64,000 nucleotides of DNA, taken from contig OZ005648.1 in assembly GCA_963930645.1 (NCBI GenBank), positions 105,783,167 through 105,847,166 on the forward strand. The letters run 5' to 3'. A model generated the notes under the pieces. That model was given only the letters and a program-made list of their open reading frames with translations. It had not been told where the DNA came from and made no database searches. The DNA is from Salticus scenicus (taxonomy: Eukaryota > Arthropoda > Arachnida > Araneae > Salticidae). Shown one piece after another: positions 1 through 10,325 of the stretch (position 1 is the stretch's first letter; every line of letters begins with the position of its first letter). The translations under genes and the position numbers were made by a program.

Positions 1-240
1 CAGAGGAAATAGAGTTAGATCATTCAAATTTGGTATATCGAGGTTTTCGATACATACAAATCGATTGCGGATATTTTTGAATTTTTAAAATTATTGGGAG
101 GGGCAGAAAGGGGAGAGGGAGCGGAAGGGTAAAAAATAAATAAATAATTATAATTGCATATGTTGATAAAAAATGCTATGCAATAGCTTTACCGCGGCAG
201 TCCCCGAGTGCCACACGAATTTTTTTTTTTATATATCGGT

Positions 241-300
241 GGTCCATATTACACATACGTTCGTGTAATATGGACCAAGTATCCATATTACACGAACGTT
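241..300. repeat. Palindromic TCCATATTACAC hairpin cluster
   Basis: GGTCCATATTACAC (241-254) is followed by an 8-nt loop and its exact reverse complement GTGTAATATGGACC (263-276). A third copy in the first orientation follows at 282-300 and also pairs with 255-273. Related copies occur at 572-600 (TATGGACCA/TGGTCCATA palindrome followed by TTACAC), at about 609-620 and at 958-988. No named family was recognised. Confidence 0.7.
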
Positions 301-571
301 GAACATTTGGCACACTTGGAATTGTGAAACGAACAGCCCAACATGTTCCCTCATAAACTTGTCCACCTGTTGGGAATAGTAGAAATGGACAAAAAAAAGT
401 AATAGTTAATGGACGAAAAAAAGGGAGGTCCAAAGGCTGTATTCAATGGATAGTATGCGAAGGAAGTGATAGTTTGATTACCTCCTGCTTCTCTGGCCTA
501 TTCTATAGCCTCAAGATCTTGAGTGTGCGACATATGTACTCCTAGAATTAACAAACCTTCTCTGTTTTTAT

Positions 572-600
572 TATGGACCATTGGTCCATATTACACAACA
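572..600. repeat. Second palindromic GGTCCATATTACAC motif
   Basis: Nine-base arms TATGGACCA and TGGTCCATA are separated by one base, and the right arm runs on into TTACAC. This is the same core as the hairpin at 241-300, so the motif is dispersed over about 750 bp rather than tandem. Confidence 0.55.
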
Positions 601-1070
601 GAGCACGATTCGTATTACACACATAAACAGAGCAACGTTGTTTCCAATTTCCAATCACATATCGCTATGCAAATTGGCGCCCACGAAACACATGTCTAAA
701 TTGTTCAGAAAATAAGTACATTTGCTGCTATTAACGCGAAAATTATATTATAATTACCTAACAGCACAAAGTCATACTTTTATTTTAACATACTTGTTAC
801 ATCAATGATCATATAAACCGAAAACTCAATTTCATAATCGTCCAAATACAGGTGCGCATGTACGTACAAGTCACTCCCTGCTTTGTATAACAACAATATT
901 CACTAAAGGCAATGAAATGGTTTCACCATCTAGTGTTGAACATATAAATTTCCTCATGGTCCGTATTACACGATGTACCACATTACACGGTTCTTCCCTA
1001 CTTACCTATAGCGATCGTTGAAATAACACACTTTCTATACTTATTTTTCATCAACCTAATTTAATCTGTG

Positions 1071-1095
1071 TTTTTTTTTTTTTTTTTTTTTTTTT
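1071..1095. repeat. T homopolymer
   Basis: A run of 25 T follows AATCTGTG. It could be the tail of an old minus-strand retroposed sequence, but no body was recognised next to it. Confidence 0.7.
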
Positions 1096-1456
1096 CCTTT
1101 TACGTATCACCATTTTTATACTCCATTTTTTACCATTATTCATCATTTTTTTTGTTGTTGTTAAATACAATTACAATTATCATTTAGTTTATATTTGTTA
1201 TTAATGTTAAGTGCTCGAATTTTTGGTGCTGAAATCATTAACAGTGCAGTATCGAATGGTGTAAAGTCATTTAAGCCAGTAGCTACTAAGTTAACTTGCT
1301 GCAAGATCTTTACGCGATTAAATTTAAATGAAAACATTTTAAATTAACTTCAAGTTATAATCCATAAGCATTCCACAAGAACAAATTACTTATTACTAGA
1401 TCAGTTAATGTAAGAGTTACACTACAACATACAAATATCGATTCTTTCATGTAAAG

Positions 1457-1795
1457 GGTCGCGGTAGCCCAGTCGGTAGAGCGTCGGGTTCGAGACTGGA
1501 AGATTATGGTTTCAGTACTCGAGCTAGCCAAAGAACATCGAGTACATTAATGGTGGCTGGTGCACTTAAAATCTGTCATGGCCGCAATGTCCCCCATGTT
1601 CCCATCAAATTATGCCTCTGGGGGTCACCGAAGCGGGAGAGCCATCCCTACTGTGGAGGATAAAAATTGTGATGGCATGTATTTGGACCACCTCTTGCGG
1701 TGAGTCCCAGACCGTTGCCGATTGCCCATTGCGCAGCACTAGTGCGGCGTAAAACCCAACAACCAGCCAACCATCTTACGTGCGAAAATAAAGAA
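1457..1795 (+). mobile_element. tRNA-derived SINE
   Basis: The head looks like a degenerate tRNA gene. A box A match TAGCCCAGTCGG lies at 1465-1476, followed by TAGAGCG as in many tRNA D-arms. About 32 nt further on lies a box-B-like GGTTTCAGTACTC at 1508-1520. The anticodon stem pairs poorly, so it is not a functional tRNA. A non-tRNA body of about 250 bp follows, ending in GCGGCGTAAAACCCAACAACC and then a (TTA)n tract at 1808-1833, which fits a SINE tail. Box A and box B would act as an internal RNA polymerase III promoter in a live copy. The 3' end is approximate. I associate the AAAACCCAACAACC-type 3' segment with arachnid sequences, but only from memory. Confidence 0.65.
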
Positions 1796-1807
1796 ACATA
1801 TAAAAGG

Positions 1808-1833
1808 TTTTATTATTATTATTATTATTATTA
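1808..1833. repeat. (TTA)n microsatellite, probable SINE tail
   Basis: An uninterrupted TTA run lies just downstream of the SINE body. Confidence 0.75.
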
Positions 1834-2639
1834 AACTTACAAATACAATTATTCTTCTGTATACAAATGCACAATATTACTTTTATTTTATTTTATAAAA
1901 AATTAATACTTTTGTTCTTAAGAACAATATTTAACTGAATTCGATTCATTGTTATCCTTACATCGCGTGGTTTAGCAGACGACACTGGGAAGTGCCCATT
2001 AAGGATGATTTAAATTTAATTAACTGAAAATGAATTAATTAATCTCATGTTAGAATATTTATTTAATAATATTTATATTTAGAAGAAGAAAAAGAAATAA
2101 AATTAGAAATATATATATACATATATCTATACATTTTATAATGAATCACTTTTGTGTGTGTGTGTTTGTGTGTGTGTATAATTTATTTATTTATTTAAAA
2201 GAAACAAAACAAAAATGTTTGTATAAATATATTTTTTTCTTCGGGAGGGGGGGGGGGCAGCGATTAAGACTGTATTTCGTTAATTTCTAATTTATTTAGT
2301 TCTAGAAATTTAAAATAAGAGAATTTTATTAAAAAATATTAGTGACAAATTTTCCTTAGAATATGAAAATGTTTGTACAACTATAGTGTATTGCAGATAA
2401 AAATCTTAAAACAGAATTAATACAAAATGCTTCTAAATTAATGGAGTAAGCCGTAAAGGGTGACTCCACAATTTGCGTTTGAATGCAGGGCTTTCAGAGC
2501 AGTAAGCATTAATAAAGACTTTAACTGCTAAAATTCCAAACTTTTGTATTTAAAATTTAAGCTGAAATACTGTTAAAAGTTTCTAATATTACTTTGGAAG
2601 AAATTCTTTGATATGGTGTGGGGTGTCGCAATATGGTTA
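1834..2639. other. AT-rich non-coding DNA with microsatellites
   Basis: No gene is seen. It contains an AT dinucleotide stretch (2110-2126), a GT microsatellite (2152-2178) and an 11-base G run (2247-2257), which is rare in such AT-rich DNA. Confidence 0.6.
2152..2178. repeat. (GT)n microsatellite
   Basis: A TG/GT dinucleotide run interrupted once by TTT. Confidence 0.8.
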
Positions 2640-2800
2640 TATTTTTGCTCGAGAAGTCTTGTTAGACCAATACTTACGGCTGAAATTGGATTCTGAGTCA
2701 CTGAAAACATTCATGCTGTAACCGGAATTCGAACCAGGGAATTGACAACCGAAAGCCAGGGCTCTGATAATTTGATGACCAGGTATTCCTCTTGAAAATA
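2640..2800 (-). mobile_element. tRNA-derived SINE-like segment (minus strand)
   Basis: Read on the minus strand, there is a box-A-like TGGTCATCAAA (plus-strand 2771-2781). It is followed 35 nt later by a near-perfect box B, GGTTCGAATTCC (plus-strand 2724-2735). Between them lies GAGCCCTGGCTTTCGG, typical of the anticodon-arm region of tRNA-related SINEs. The spacing matches an internal polymerase III promoter. The body downstream of box B (below 2724) could not be matched to a family, so the limits are approximate. A further box-B-like AGGTTCGAATCC lies on the minus strand at 2811-2822 without a convincing box A partner. Confidence 0.5.
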
Positions 2801-3390
2801 TATTAAGGATTCGAACCTGTACAATATAACAACATTCTCATCAAAATCTGAGGATCTCGTATTTCGTAGATTTATAGCTTAATAATTTTCTTCGTGAGGG
2901 GAGAGGAGTACTTTAAATCTCAAATACCTCTGGTATTGCTAATGTTTCAGTCAACTCAAGATGGGGAAATAGAGTGTTCCAATTGATTGACAATATTACC
3001 AAACCTTTTTTTATTAAAAAATATAAAATATTCTACATGTAGTGCAAGTGCGTCGTTTCAGTGATATCTAAATATTTATAGACAAACATGAAATTTGTAG
3101 TGCACTTTTAACATAGTAATTATCGGAGTAGGGGATTGAAACTGCTATCATTCAAAAAGTATGATTGGCCAAATTTCAAGAATACAAAAATTATTTTCTT
3201 TCTACGTCAAGAAGGAATTTAAAAGTATTTTTATTTTTTTATGCATATTTTCATTTTATAAACGTATTCTTTGTATTAAAAAATTCCTAAGTAAAAATTA
3301 AGTTCAATCTTCCAATTTCTTAAAACTCAAATAAAAACATAGACACAATAATTTGTATAGAGATAGCATCACTGTACTCTTCACTACAGA
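2801..3390. other. AT-rich non-coding DNA at the array edge
   Basis: No gene or recognisable element is seen. The satellite begins abruptly at about 3391, where TTTCTGATACCTTCGG first aligns with the monomer sequence. The bases just before it do not align. Confidence 0.55.
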
Positions 3391-4328
3391 TTTCTGATAC
3401 CTTCGGAAGATCATGTAGAATTCAATGGGACCTTTTGAAGACACTGCCTTGAAATCATCAAAAAAGACGATAAACATCCGGAGACACTTCCACACACATC
3501 TGGGGTCTCTATATTAAGAAAGCTATACATATTTAGTGTACCAAAGTAAGAAGTACAGAACTCTTGAATAATAACCATTAAAACGGTATAAGTTCGCAAT
3601 AATTCATTCGGGTCGAAACAAAACCCAATATTTTGTCATACGAAGAAAGTAGGCACGGAAACTGTATTAGTTGTCACCTTGATTGTACGCCTTTAGAAGG
3701 GTCGTCTTTTCTTTCGACCCAAAAGAATTCTTGCGAGTTTACGACATTTTAAGGAATTTATTCGATTTTTTGTACTTTGTACAGGAATTATGTAATTTAA
3801 AAAGATGGAACCTTTTAGGAGACTGCTGTAAAAATCCAATGACACTTCTGCACACATCCAGGAACTCTGAAGTTTAAAAAAAAAAAAAAAAAAAAGAACA
3901 TCCTTTTCGAGATTTTTCATGGAGACATTTTGCAAATTTTGTATATATCTGGTAGCTAATATAGAATATAAACTCTCTTAGAGACATCCGAAAATCTCTT
4001 CCCAAACCAATTTTGGCTAGTGTTTCTGGAAGAGATTTGCAAATCATTTCTAAAATCTGATATCCGGGCACACTTTTACATGCTTCCAGAAAATTGCTTA
4101 TGATGTCTTCGGAAACTCTTGTAGAATTCAACGGGACCTTTCGAAGACACTGCCTTGAAATCATCAAAAGACGGCTTTAACTATCCGGAGACACATACGC
4201 ACACATCTGAGACCTCTGTAATAAGAAAGCAATACAGAATTTGTGTTACAATGTAAGAAGTACAGAATTTTTAATAAAGAACATTAAAATGCGAAAAGCT
4301 CTCAATAATTGATTTCAGTCGATACAAC
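3391..4328. repeat. Satellite array, left edge (diverged monomers)
   Basis: The edge holds a partial monomer (3391-3764) and then a longer monomer starting at about 3765 that is cut by the retrotransposon at 4329 and resumes at 11933. The second monomer has an insertion absent from the inner units: an extra segment reading CTGCTGTAAAAATCCAATG (about 3823-3842) followed by an A run (about 3876-3895). That segment is shared only with the monomer at 12709-13544. Divergence from the inner array is high, as expected at a satellite edge that escapes homogenisation. Confidence 0.8.
4325..4328. other. Target-site duplication, left copy (CAAC)
   Basis: CAAC here is repeated at 11929-11932, exactly outside the TG...CA ends of the retrotransposon. 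A 5-bp reading (ACAAC) is also possible if the element ends one base earlier. Confidence 0.7.
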
Positions 4329-5060
4329 TGTGAAGTTTGCGTTGATGCAAACTCCATCTTAATAATTTAATTAGATAACTAAATGGTAAGTAAGAAAGTA
4401 CAAGACTTGTATTAAACGATAAATAAGAGTTTATTTGAACAGATTAACGGGAGGGCGGTCAGGCAATCAAGCTAGCTTAGTCAGCAAATTTAATTACTTT
4501 ATCAAAATATATGTATCAGAAATTAAATTAGATAATCTTAAATATCTCACCCCAGCAAATAATTGAAGGTGTAGAGACGGTTGCACTCGTATACTCCGCT
4601 ACTGTGACTTCACTTTGGATCAGAGGAGTCCCTTCGGATCCAACCTTACTTTTAAGAATGCTAGTAGATACTCGTACCAACACTCATCACAACTTAATCT
4701 TCACACCACTAAGTTTCCACTACTTTACTCCTCAATACTCGCCAAAAAGATTCTCCACAATCCACTATAATATACATCACCATCCACTGTAATATACTCC
4801 AACATCCACACCAATCTACTAAATACATCTCCGTCTTACAGTTCTTCCTACTAACCTCCTTTCTCTTCATTTCAATCGATACTTTTAAAATCACTTCTAA
4901 TTCCTTCGTTGCAGCACCCTCTCGACACAAAACTAACCCGACCTCAACTTTCGCCGAGTCACTGGCGTCGAAGTAATTTAACCGTTCCCACTTTCTACTT
5001 TGCTGGATCCAGCTTAATTTTACACAAACTGTGGTGACGTTCTGACGTCTCAACCTCACA
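4329..5060 (-). repeat. 3' LTR of the Ty3/Gypsy element
   Basis: A 732-bp segment starting TGTGAAG and ending CCTCACA on the plus strand, that is, with the inverted TGTGA...TCACA ends expected of an LTR. Directly next to 5060 lies a purine tract on the coding strand, the usual position of a polypurine tract. The last 59 bp (5002-5060) match 11867-11928, the only preserved piece of the other LTR. Short open frames inside it (4604-4792 plus, 4709-5059 minus) have no recognisable product. Confidence 0.82.
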
Positions 5061-5070
5061 GTCCCCCTCC

Positions 5071-5099
<29 letters not shown>
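5061..5099 (-). promoter_or_regulatory. Polypurine tract with upstream T-rich box
   Basis: On the coding (minus) strand a 29-base T run (5071-5099) is followed by GGAGGGGGAC (5061-5070) and immediately by the 3' LTR. This is the plus-strand DNA priming site of reverse transcription. A U/T-rich box upstream of the PPT is common in LTR elements. Confidence 0.75.
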
Positions 5100-5102
<3 letters not shown>

Positions 5103-6414
5103 TCGCTAAAATCCCCAACGGGTTTTATCGAGTAATTTTAAATAGATTAATTCCATATCTAATTATCTTATATCTTGGAAGTGTGAGTGCAGCCGTCACT
5201 TTAATTTTAACCGGGTGAGAGTAACTTTAAAAAAAAAAAATTGTTAAATCCCTGAGAGAAAAACTCGGGAACGCCAAAAAAAAAATTAGTTTAAACTTTT
5301 AAATAAATGGCGCTCATTTACCCCCAAGAAACTGCGGCACCCTGACTGAGCTAATACCAGAATTACAATAGGATTAACAAACGTCTCCCTGTTATGCCAG
5401 GAAGGCAAAATCTTAATTTTAAACTTGAGCTTGCTTGGATTTACGCAGTAAGTCGTTTGTGACAAATGCATCATTTAAAGTTTAACACAAAAATTGTCTT
5501 TTTTAATATACGTAACATGACAAAGTCTTTATTGAGATCAGTTTACTGTGCTGGCTGGGCTGATAACTGGAGCTTTACGTCTGCACAGGAGATGATTAAA
5601 CCGAGAATAGGATGAACTTGCTTCATACTAGGGCAGACGTCCAAATACGAGAAAAGATCATCAATAGGTTTCGAAACTGCTCATCATCAACGCGAAGAGT
5701 GTGAGAGTGCAGATGACGATTTCGGACACCAGAAAAAGTTCGTCAGATAGACTCTGTAATATAAAAGCTTTTTACAATAACAAAGTCAAAGGGAAAAGTT
5801 AAAATCGTCTTCTAGAAGAAACGGAGACATGTTCGTCTCTATTAACATAGTACATAGTTTAGAAACAGAAAAATTTTTCCCTCCTGAGCTAAAGCATAAG
5901 CGGAAAAATTTAGCAGTTAGTCTTTTTAATGTTATATAGTTAAACACGATTTTCCCCCTCTAACAGTACATACAGATAAACTTTTAGTGCTTATACAAAA
6001 GTTTGACAAATACAAATATTCAGTTTATATATACAGATACATCATTTATAGAAATACAAAAAAAGGGAGGAATTTTTACAAAGGGTTAAGGAAAATATTA
6101 CCCGCTCTGCAGGTGATGGCTAAAAGGTAGTAGAACTTAATACGTACATAAAATAGATATTAAGAGAGAACAAAAATGCTGACATCGAAGCGCAAACATG
6201 AATTTCAAGTTGAAATTCAGAAACTAATTTAAATTTTGCATTTTTAGCTTGGGAAAGTCCAGTTCTTTCATAACAGTTCTAAAATATAAAGTCCCAAATA
6301 GGCGTCAAAGTATGTCGAACATTTTGTACAGCTCCGACATAAATGCAATTGTTAATAGAAAAAATATAGAACGGTATCACCTGATTTAAATTTGCAGCAA
6401 TAACGCCAGTAAGG
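5100..6414 (-). other. 3' internal region of the retrotransposon without a recognised gene
   Basis: About 1.3 kb lies between the last coding remnant and the polypurine tract. The only open frame of note (minus, 5286-5474, 62 residues) shows no envelope-like signal peptide, cleavage site or membrane segment. Either this was a long untranslated region, or it once held a third frame that is no longer recognisable. Confidence 0.5.
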
Positions 6415-6860
6415 TTAGAGGTCTTGGTGAAGCTGCTCGGTGTATTCGTCAGCTAGGCCACATGGTTGAAGACTTTCAGACCGGGGTCTAGGATTATCCC
6501 AGAACGCTCTTACAAACGCTTGTTCGACAGGTGATTCATATGTAGGAGCCTGTTGTCGGAGTCTGGCTTGACGCCGGGTGTTGTATCGATGATGCGGAGA
6601 GAACTCGTCCGTACGGACCGAGTCAGGAGCTGCCAAAAATTTGTCCATGTGCCATCTGCTAGCTGAGGAAGAGGGTGGAGGTCTTTTTGAAACCCTCGCC
6701 TTTCTCTTATGTCTGAAAGAGTCGGTATGCACTGAATTAGGAACTGTCGGTACCTTATGTGGTGGATGTATTCCAGAAGACTTTGAGGACGTGGCCTGAG
6801 GGCGTTTTAAAAATTTGTTCCAATCTTTTTTCTTTTTAATCTGCGGTATAAAAGAACTAT
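6415..6860 (-). pseudogene. C-terminal tail of pol, or a separate 3' frame (remnant)
   Basis: A hydrophilic, basic, serine- and proline-rich open frame on the minus strand ends at 6415. A motif HRYNTRRQARLRQQ lies near its middle. No conserved domain is recognised. It lies just 3' of integrase and its frame continues upstream past 6732 to about 6860 without a stop, so it is most simply the degenerate C-terminal extension of pol after one or more frameshifts. It could instead be a short third ORF. Translation has no clear start codon. Confidence 0.5.
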
Positions 6861-6889
6861 TAGTAAAAGAATAGTCGTGCTTGGAAATT

Positions 6890-8053
6890 TCACATTCGAA
6901 AAGTTTGATGACCCAATACGAGCTCGATTTTGTGCGACGGGTCTGCTAACAGTAGATTGATCAGTGGAAGTGCCCTGAACAGATTGTGCGGGTGTTGTAG
7001 GAGTAGGCAGTTTATCAGCCGTAAAAGAATCAGGAGCACTAGGGAAGTGAGGTTAGGTGTAACGACGGACTGTTCATCAGATGGGTTTGAACCCGGCACG
7101 CTATCACTATCAAGAGTTTCACCATATGATTGAGTTCGCTCTTTAAATATTCGTATCTGGTGTATGTTAATTGTGGTAGGGATGCCGTGAAAGTCGATTG
7201 TGTCAACCTTTAAAACAGAGAAAGGGCAAATGAATTTTGGCCCAAATTTAGCTACTTTAGCATCTTTCTTTGAGCTAAGAAAATGTGATTCCAGGAGTAT
7301 TTTATCTCCCACTTTTACTTCTACAATTCTACGCTTTAGGTTATAGTATAGAGCTTGCTGCTCTTGAGCTTTTTTCAAATTTCTCTGAACTTCTGGTAGC
7401 AATTCTTCAATATTTCGCGTAATAAATTGAGATGCATTTTGCTGTACTAATACCAGTTTTTGAAAGGGGATCAGAATCTCTCTGCCCAAAAATAATTCAG
7501 CTGGAGTTTTTCCTGTTGCATCACTAACCGCTGTACGAATCGCATGGCCAAAATGATAAAGAAACTTATCCCAATTTTTATGATTTTGACCAATGAACGT
7601 CGCAATCATATTAATTAAAGTTCTATTAACACGTTCAGCCTGATTAGCTAGCGGCCGATATGGAACCGTAAACACGTGTTTAATTTCGAGTTTGTCGCAA
7701 AGCTCCTTAAAGACATTACTTATAAATTGAGGACCATGGTCCGTTACAATTTTAAGGGGGGCCCCGTAATGAGAAATATAATTATTAAAGAAGGCAGTGG
7801 CCACTGCTTGTGCCGAAGCTTTACGTAAACGCACAAATTCAATCCATTTACTAAAATAATGCACCATAACTAACACGTAACGACATCTATTAGGTTTAGA
7901 GAGGGGGTGAGGACCGATTAAATCGAGTCCAAGAGTTGGATTTGGAAAATCAACTTTAATAGGAATTAATTTACCGGCCGGCTTTATATCTTTATAATTA
8001 TATTGCTGGCACAAGCGACAACTCGAAACATATTCATTAACAAATTTACTCAT
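6890..8053 (-). pseudogene. Ty3/Gypsy integrase core and C-terminal domain (broken)
   Basis: The minus-strand frame begins in the zinc-binding region: the CxxC of SCRLCQQ has its cysteines at about 8018 and 8009. The catalytic triad is visible: D in LGLDLIG (7922-7924), D in VTDHGPQF (7739-7741) and E in NQAERVNRT (7634-7636), with 34 residues between the second D and the E. A GPY/F-type module (FGPKFICPFSVLKV) lies at about 7240-7205. After about 7045 the frame turns unnaturally leucine-rich. Another frame there reads a serine-, threonine- and proline-rich tail, so a frameshift near 7045 is likely. The upstream part of the same protein is cut off by a TAG at 8087-8089. Integrase joins element cDNA into the host chromosome. 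This copy cannot make a complete one. Confidence 0.88.
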
Positions 8054-8086
8054 TTTAGGAAAGTAACATGCATCCTTGAGCTTTTT

Positions 8087-8590
8087 CTAAGTTTTCCTAA
8101 TGCCCAGGTGCCCCGGAATTGGAGAGTCGTGAAACTCAAATAGGATGGCTTGACGAAGAGATTGGGGAATTAGAACTCGTAATTCGCCATAAGATGATAA
8201 TAATTTTGAATAAAAAAGCAAGCCATCGATTAAAGAAAAATATTGGGACCAGTTCAAGGCAATAGCCGATTCAATTATTGAAACCGACTCAGGATCTTCT
8301 AAACACTTATAGATTAATCCAAATTCGGGATCATTTTTTTGTTCTTGGATTAATTGATCTCTCGAATTTAACACAGATGTTGGCATAAGCGCTAAAGCTA
8401 CTTTTTCCTTATCAGATACGAATTTATCGTTTAAAGTAGTTATTAGATTTGTAGAAGCACATTGGTTTAATTGTTCACTTTCAATTTCTTTTACACGATT
8501 TTCAGTTACATTTGATAATATTTCGAATTGAACCGGTTCAGCATTTAAATGCGAATTATGAATATATGGAGCTTTAACAGTAGAATGTAA
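8087..8590 (-). pseudogene. Integrase N-terminal (HHCC) region, interrupted by stops
   Basis: The frame is open between a TAG at 8591-8593 and a TAG at 8087-8089. It contains the histidine pair of the HHCC zinc finger, in FHDSPIPGHLGIRKT (His codons at about 8129 and 8108). The two cysteines follow beyond the second stop, in the same frame, at about 8018 and 8009. Both stops are in frame with the flanking protein, so they look like simple point mutations rather than true ends. The linker from RNase H to integrase occupies the 8400-8590 part. Confidence 0.8.
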
Positions 8591-9230
8591 CTAAACATTC
8601 TTTTCATTTAAAGCAAGGGATTGATTTACACAATTAGATTCAATCGTATTTTCTTGAATTGGAGAAGTACGTGAAAGAACGTCAGCTACGACATTGGCAT
8701 AACCAGGGCGGTGTTCAATGTCCATATTAAAGTTAGATAACTTAAGAGTCCATCGAATCATGCGAGGGGAGAGATTCTTTCCAGTTGTTAACCGAGTTAA
8801 TGCCGCATGATCCGTAATAAATGTAACTGGAAGGTGTGTAAAATATAAACGAAATTTTTTGCAGTCCCCAAAGCACTGCTGAACATTCACGTTCAGTTAC
8901 TGGGTAATTTCTTTCTGCAGTGTTAAGCGTCCGGGACGCATATGCTATTGCGCGGCCTTCTTGGCTTAAAACGGAACCAATGCCGTAGGAAGAAGCATCA
9001 GTTGCTACTTGAAATTTTGTACTATAATTAGGATGAGCTAGTACAGAAGGAGCGCTAAGTATAGTTTTTAACTTATCAAAGGCTTCTTGTGCTTCATTTG
9101 ACCAGTCAAATTTAATACTTTTCCTTTTGAGTTTAAAGAGGGGCTCGCATATGTGAGCAAAATTAGGCATAAATTTTCCATACGAGGCACACGTGCCTAG
9201 AAATCTAGAAACTTGTTTGGAAGTTGTAGG
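8591..9230 (-). pseudogene. RNase H and connection domain of pol (frameshifted)
   Basis: The connection region reads SRFLGTCASYGKFMPNFAHI, then FDWSNEAQEAFDKLK, typical of the segment after the RT palm. RNase H follows: the first catalytic Asp is in VATDASSYGIGS (about 8994-9002), then YASRTL, the Glu of TERECSAV, and a later Asp in FITDHAAL. Between ECSAVLWGLQK and FRLYFTHLP the frame changes within a T run at 8855-8860, a one-base indel. The second frame continues through SPRMIRWTLKLSNFNMDIEH and ADVLSRTSP to a TAG at 8591. RNase H removes the RNA of the RNA:DNA hybrid during reverse transcription. Confidence 0.85.
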
Positions 9231-9246
9231 GTGGTGGGGGGGGGGG

Positions 9247-9461
9247 TCATGTTTAAAACTGGATCAACTTTTTCCTGCAAAAACAGTTTTTAAATTATGT
9301 AAATGCTCATTGTAAGATGAATACGTGATTATTATATCATCGAGATAAACATGTACAAATTTATTCAAAACTGGTTTAAGTATAGTTTCCATAGCTTTTT
9401 GGATCGTTGCAACTGCCCCTGAACATCCTAAAGGCATTCGTTTAAAACCAAACGTGCCGTT
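9247..9461 (-). pseudogene. Reverse transcriptase palm, C-terminal half, with YLDD
   Basis: Downstream of the stop at 9462-9464 the same frame reads NGTFGFKRMPLGCSGAVATI and then the catalytic motif C, HVYLDDIII (YLDD at 9336-9347). It continues with YNEHLHNLKTVF and ends at a TGA. Compared with related elements, the stretch from here to the connection domain is too short. The missing RT thumb sequence is replaced by an 11-base G run (9236-9246), which marks a deletion junction. Confidence 0.85.
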
Positions 9462-10325
9462 TTAAGTTATAAATGCTGTTTTTGATATATCAGCGGGTTT
9501 CATGGCAATTTGGAAATAACCCGATGTCAGATCGTAAGTATTCATAAAATTGGTCGTTGTAATATGTGCTAACAAATCAACAATTATAGGCAAGGGATAC
9601 TGAGGATATTGTGTAATAGAGTTGAGCTTACGATAATCTGTTGCAAATCTCCATGCCTCAGGATCGATAATAGGTTTACCATTTTTCTTACGACATAAAA
9701 CAACAGGAGATGCATAAGGAGAAGTCACAGGTATAATAATATCGTTTTTCAACATTTTGTCAATATGCCAATTTATAATGTCTTGCGTGGCCTGATCATG
9801 AGGATAAGGTTTACTAACGACTGGTTTATTAGTTCCAGTGTCAATTTCATGACAAACAACATGAGTCAAGCCAGGTGTATCAGAAAATAACTGTTTAAAC
9901 TGATTAAGAAAATTAACAAAATCAATTTTTTCAATATGAGTGAGGGCACTTTCCTCTACATTAACAATTAACTCTGTCGGCTCGACAGGTTTATATTTTA
10001 ACTTAGAATCATCAATATATAAGGATTTACTGGCAAAATTTATTTCAACATTATATGCTTTCATAAAATCTAACCTTATAATACAGGGATACTGAAGATT
10101 GTCTATGACGTAAAAAGGCCAATTAACACTTAAATTATGAATTTTAACATTCAGGCTGACTTCGCCTCTATTAATACAGGACTGGCCTTGAGCCGTTGTA
10201 ATATTTAAATTTGTCCGCTTTAAAGGTTTAAAGGCAAAATATTTTTTATAAGTTTCATATGCTAGAAAGGAACGTTCAGCACTAGAGCCCATACAAAAAA
10301 TAATAGGCCGGCGCATCACCGCCAT
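9462..10325 (-). pseudogene. Protease and N-terminal reverse transcriptase
   Basis: A 287-codon frame. The protease region is at its start, but the expected catalytic D-S/T-G is replaced: the aligned residues read MGSSAERSF (codons 10281-10292), so the aspartate is gone. The protease flap and C-terminal segment (PFYVIDNLQYPCIIRLDFM) follow. RT begins at about residue 160 and shows SPYASPVVLCRKKNG, FATDYRKLNSIT, and motif A in NTYDLTSGYFQ, whose Asp codon is at 9531-9533. The frame ends KTAFIT plus a TAA at 9462-9464, in the position of a Gln-like codon. The frame resumes directly after it, so this is a point-mutation stop. The ATG at 10325 is probably not a true start, because gag-pol proteins are normally made by readthrough or frameshift. 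Confidence 0.85.

Larger units (their letters stand above)
1..1456. other. AT-rich non-coding flank with no recognisable gene
   Basis: This stretch has no open frame with a recognisable domain. It holds a G-rich patch at about 96-129, a palindromic motif cluster (separate entries), a T homopolymer at 1071-1095 and long A/T runs. The longest open frame, on the minus strand at 176-433, runs through the palindromic motif cluster and has a low-complexity composition, so I do not treat it as coding. It is probably intergenic or old transposon-derived DNA. Confidence 0.6.

Noticed and set aside
1457..1530. Functional tRNA gene
   Set aside because: Box A is good, but box B is degenerate, the acceptor and anticodon stems do not pair well, and a SINE body follows.
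5286..5474. Envelope-like ORF of the retrotransposon
   Set aside because: Only 62 residues, with no signal peptide, cleavage site or membrane anchor. Its position alone is not enough.
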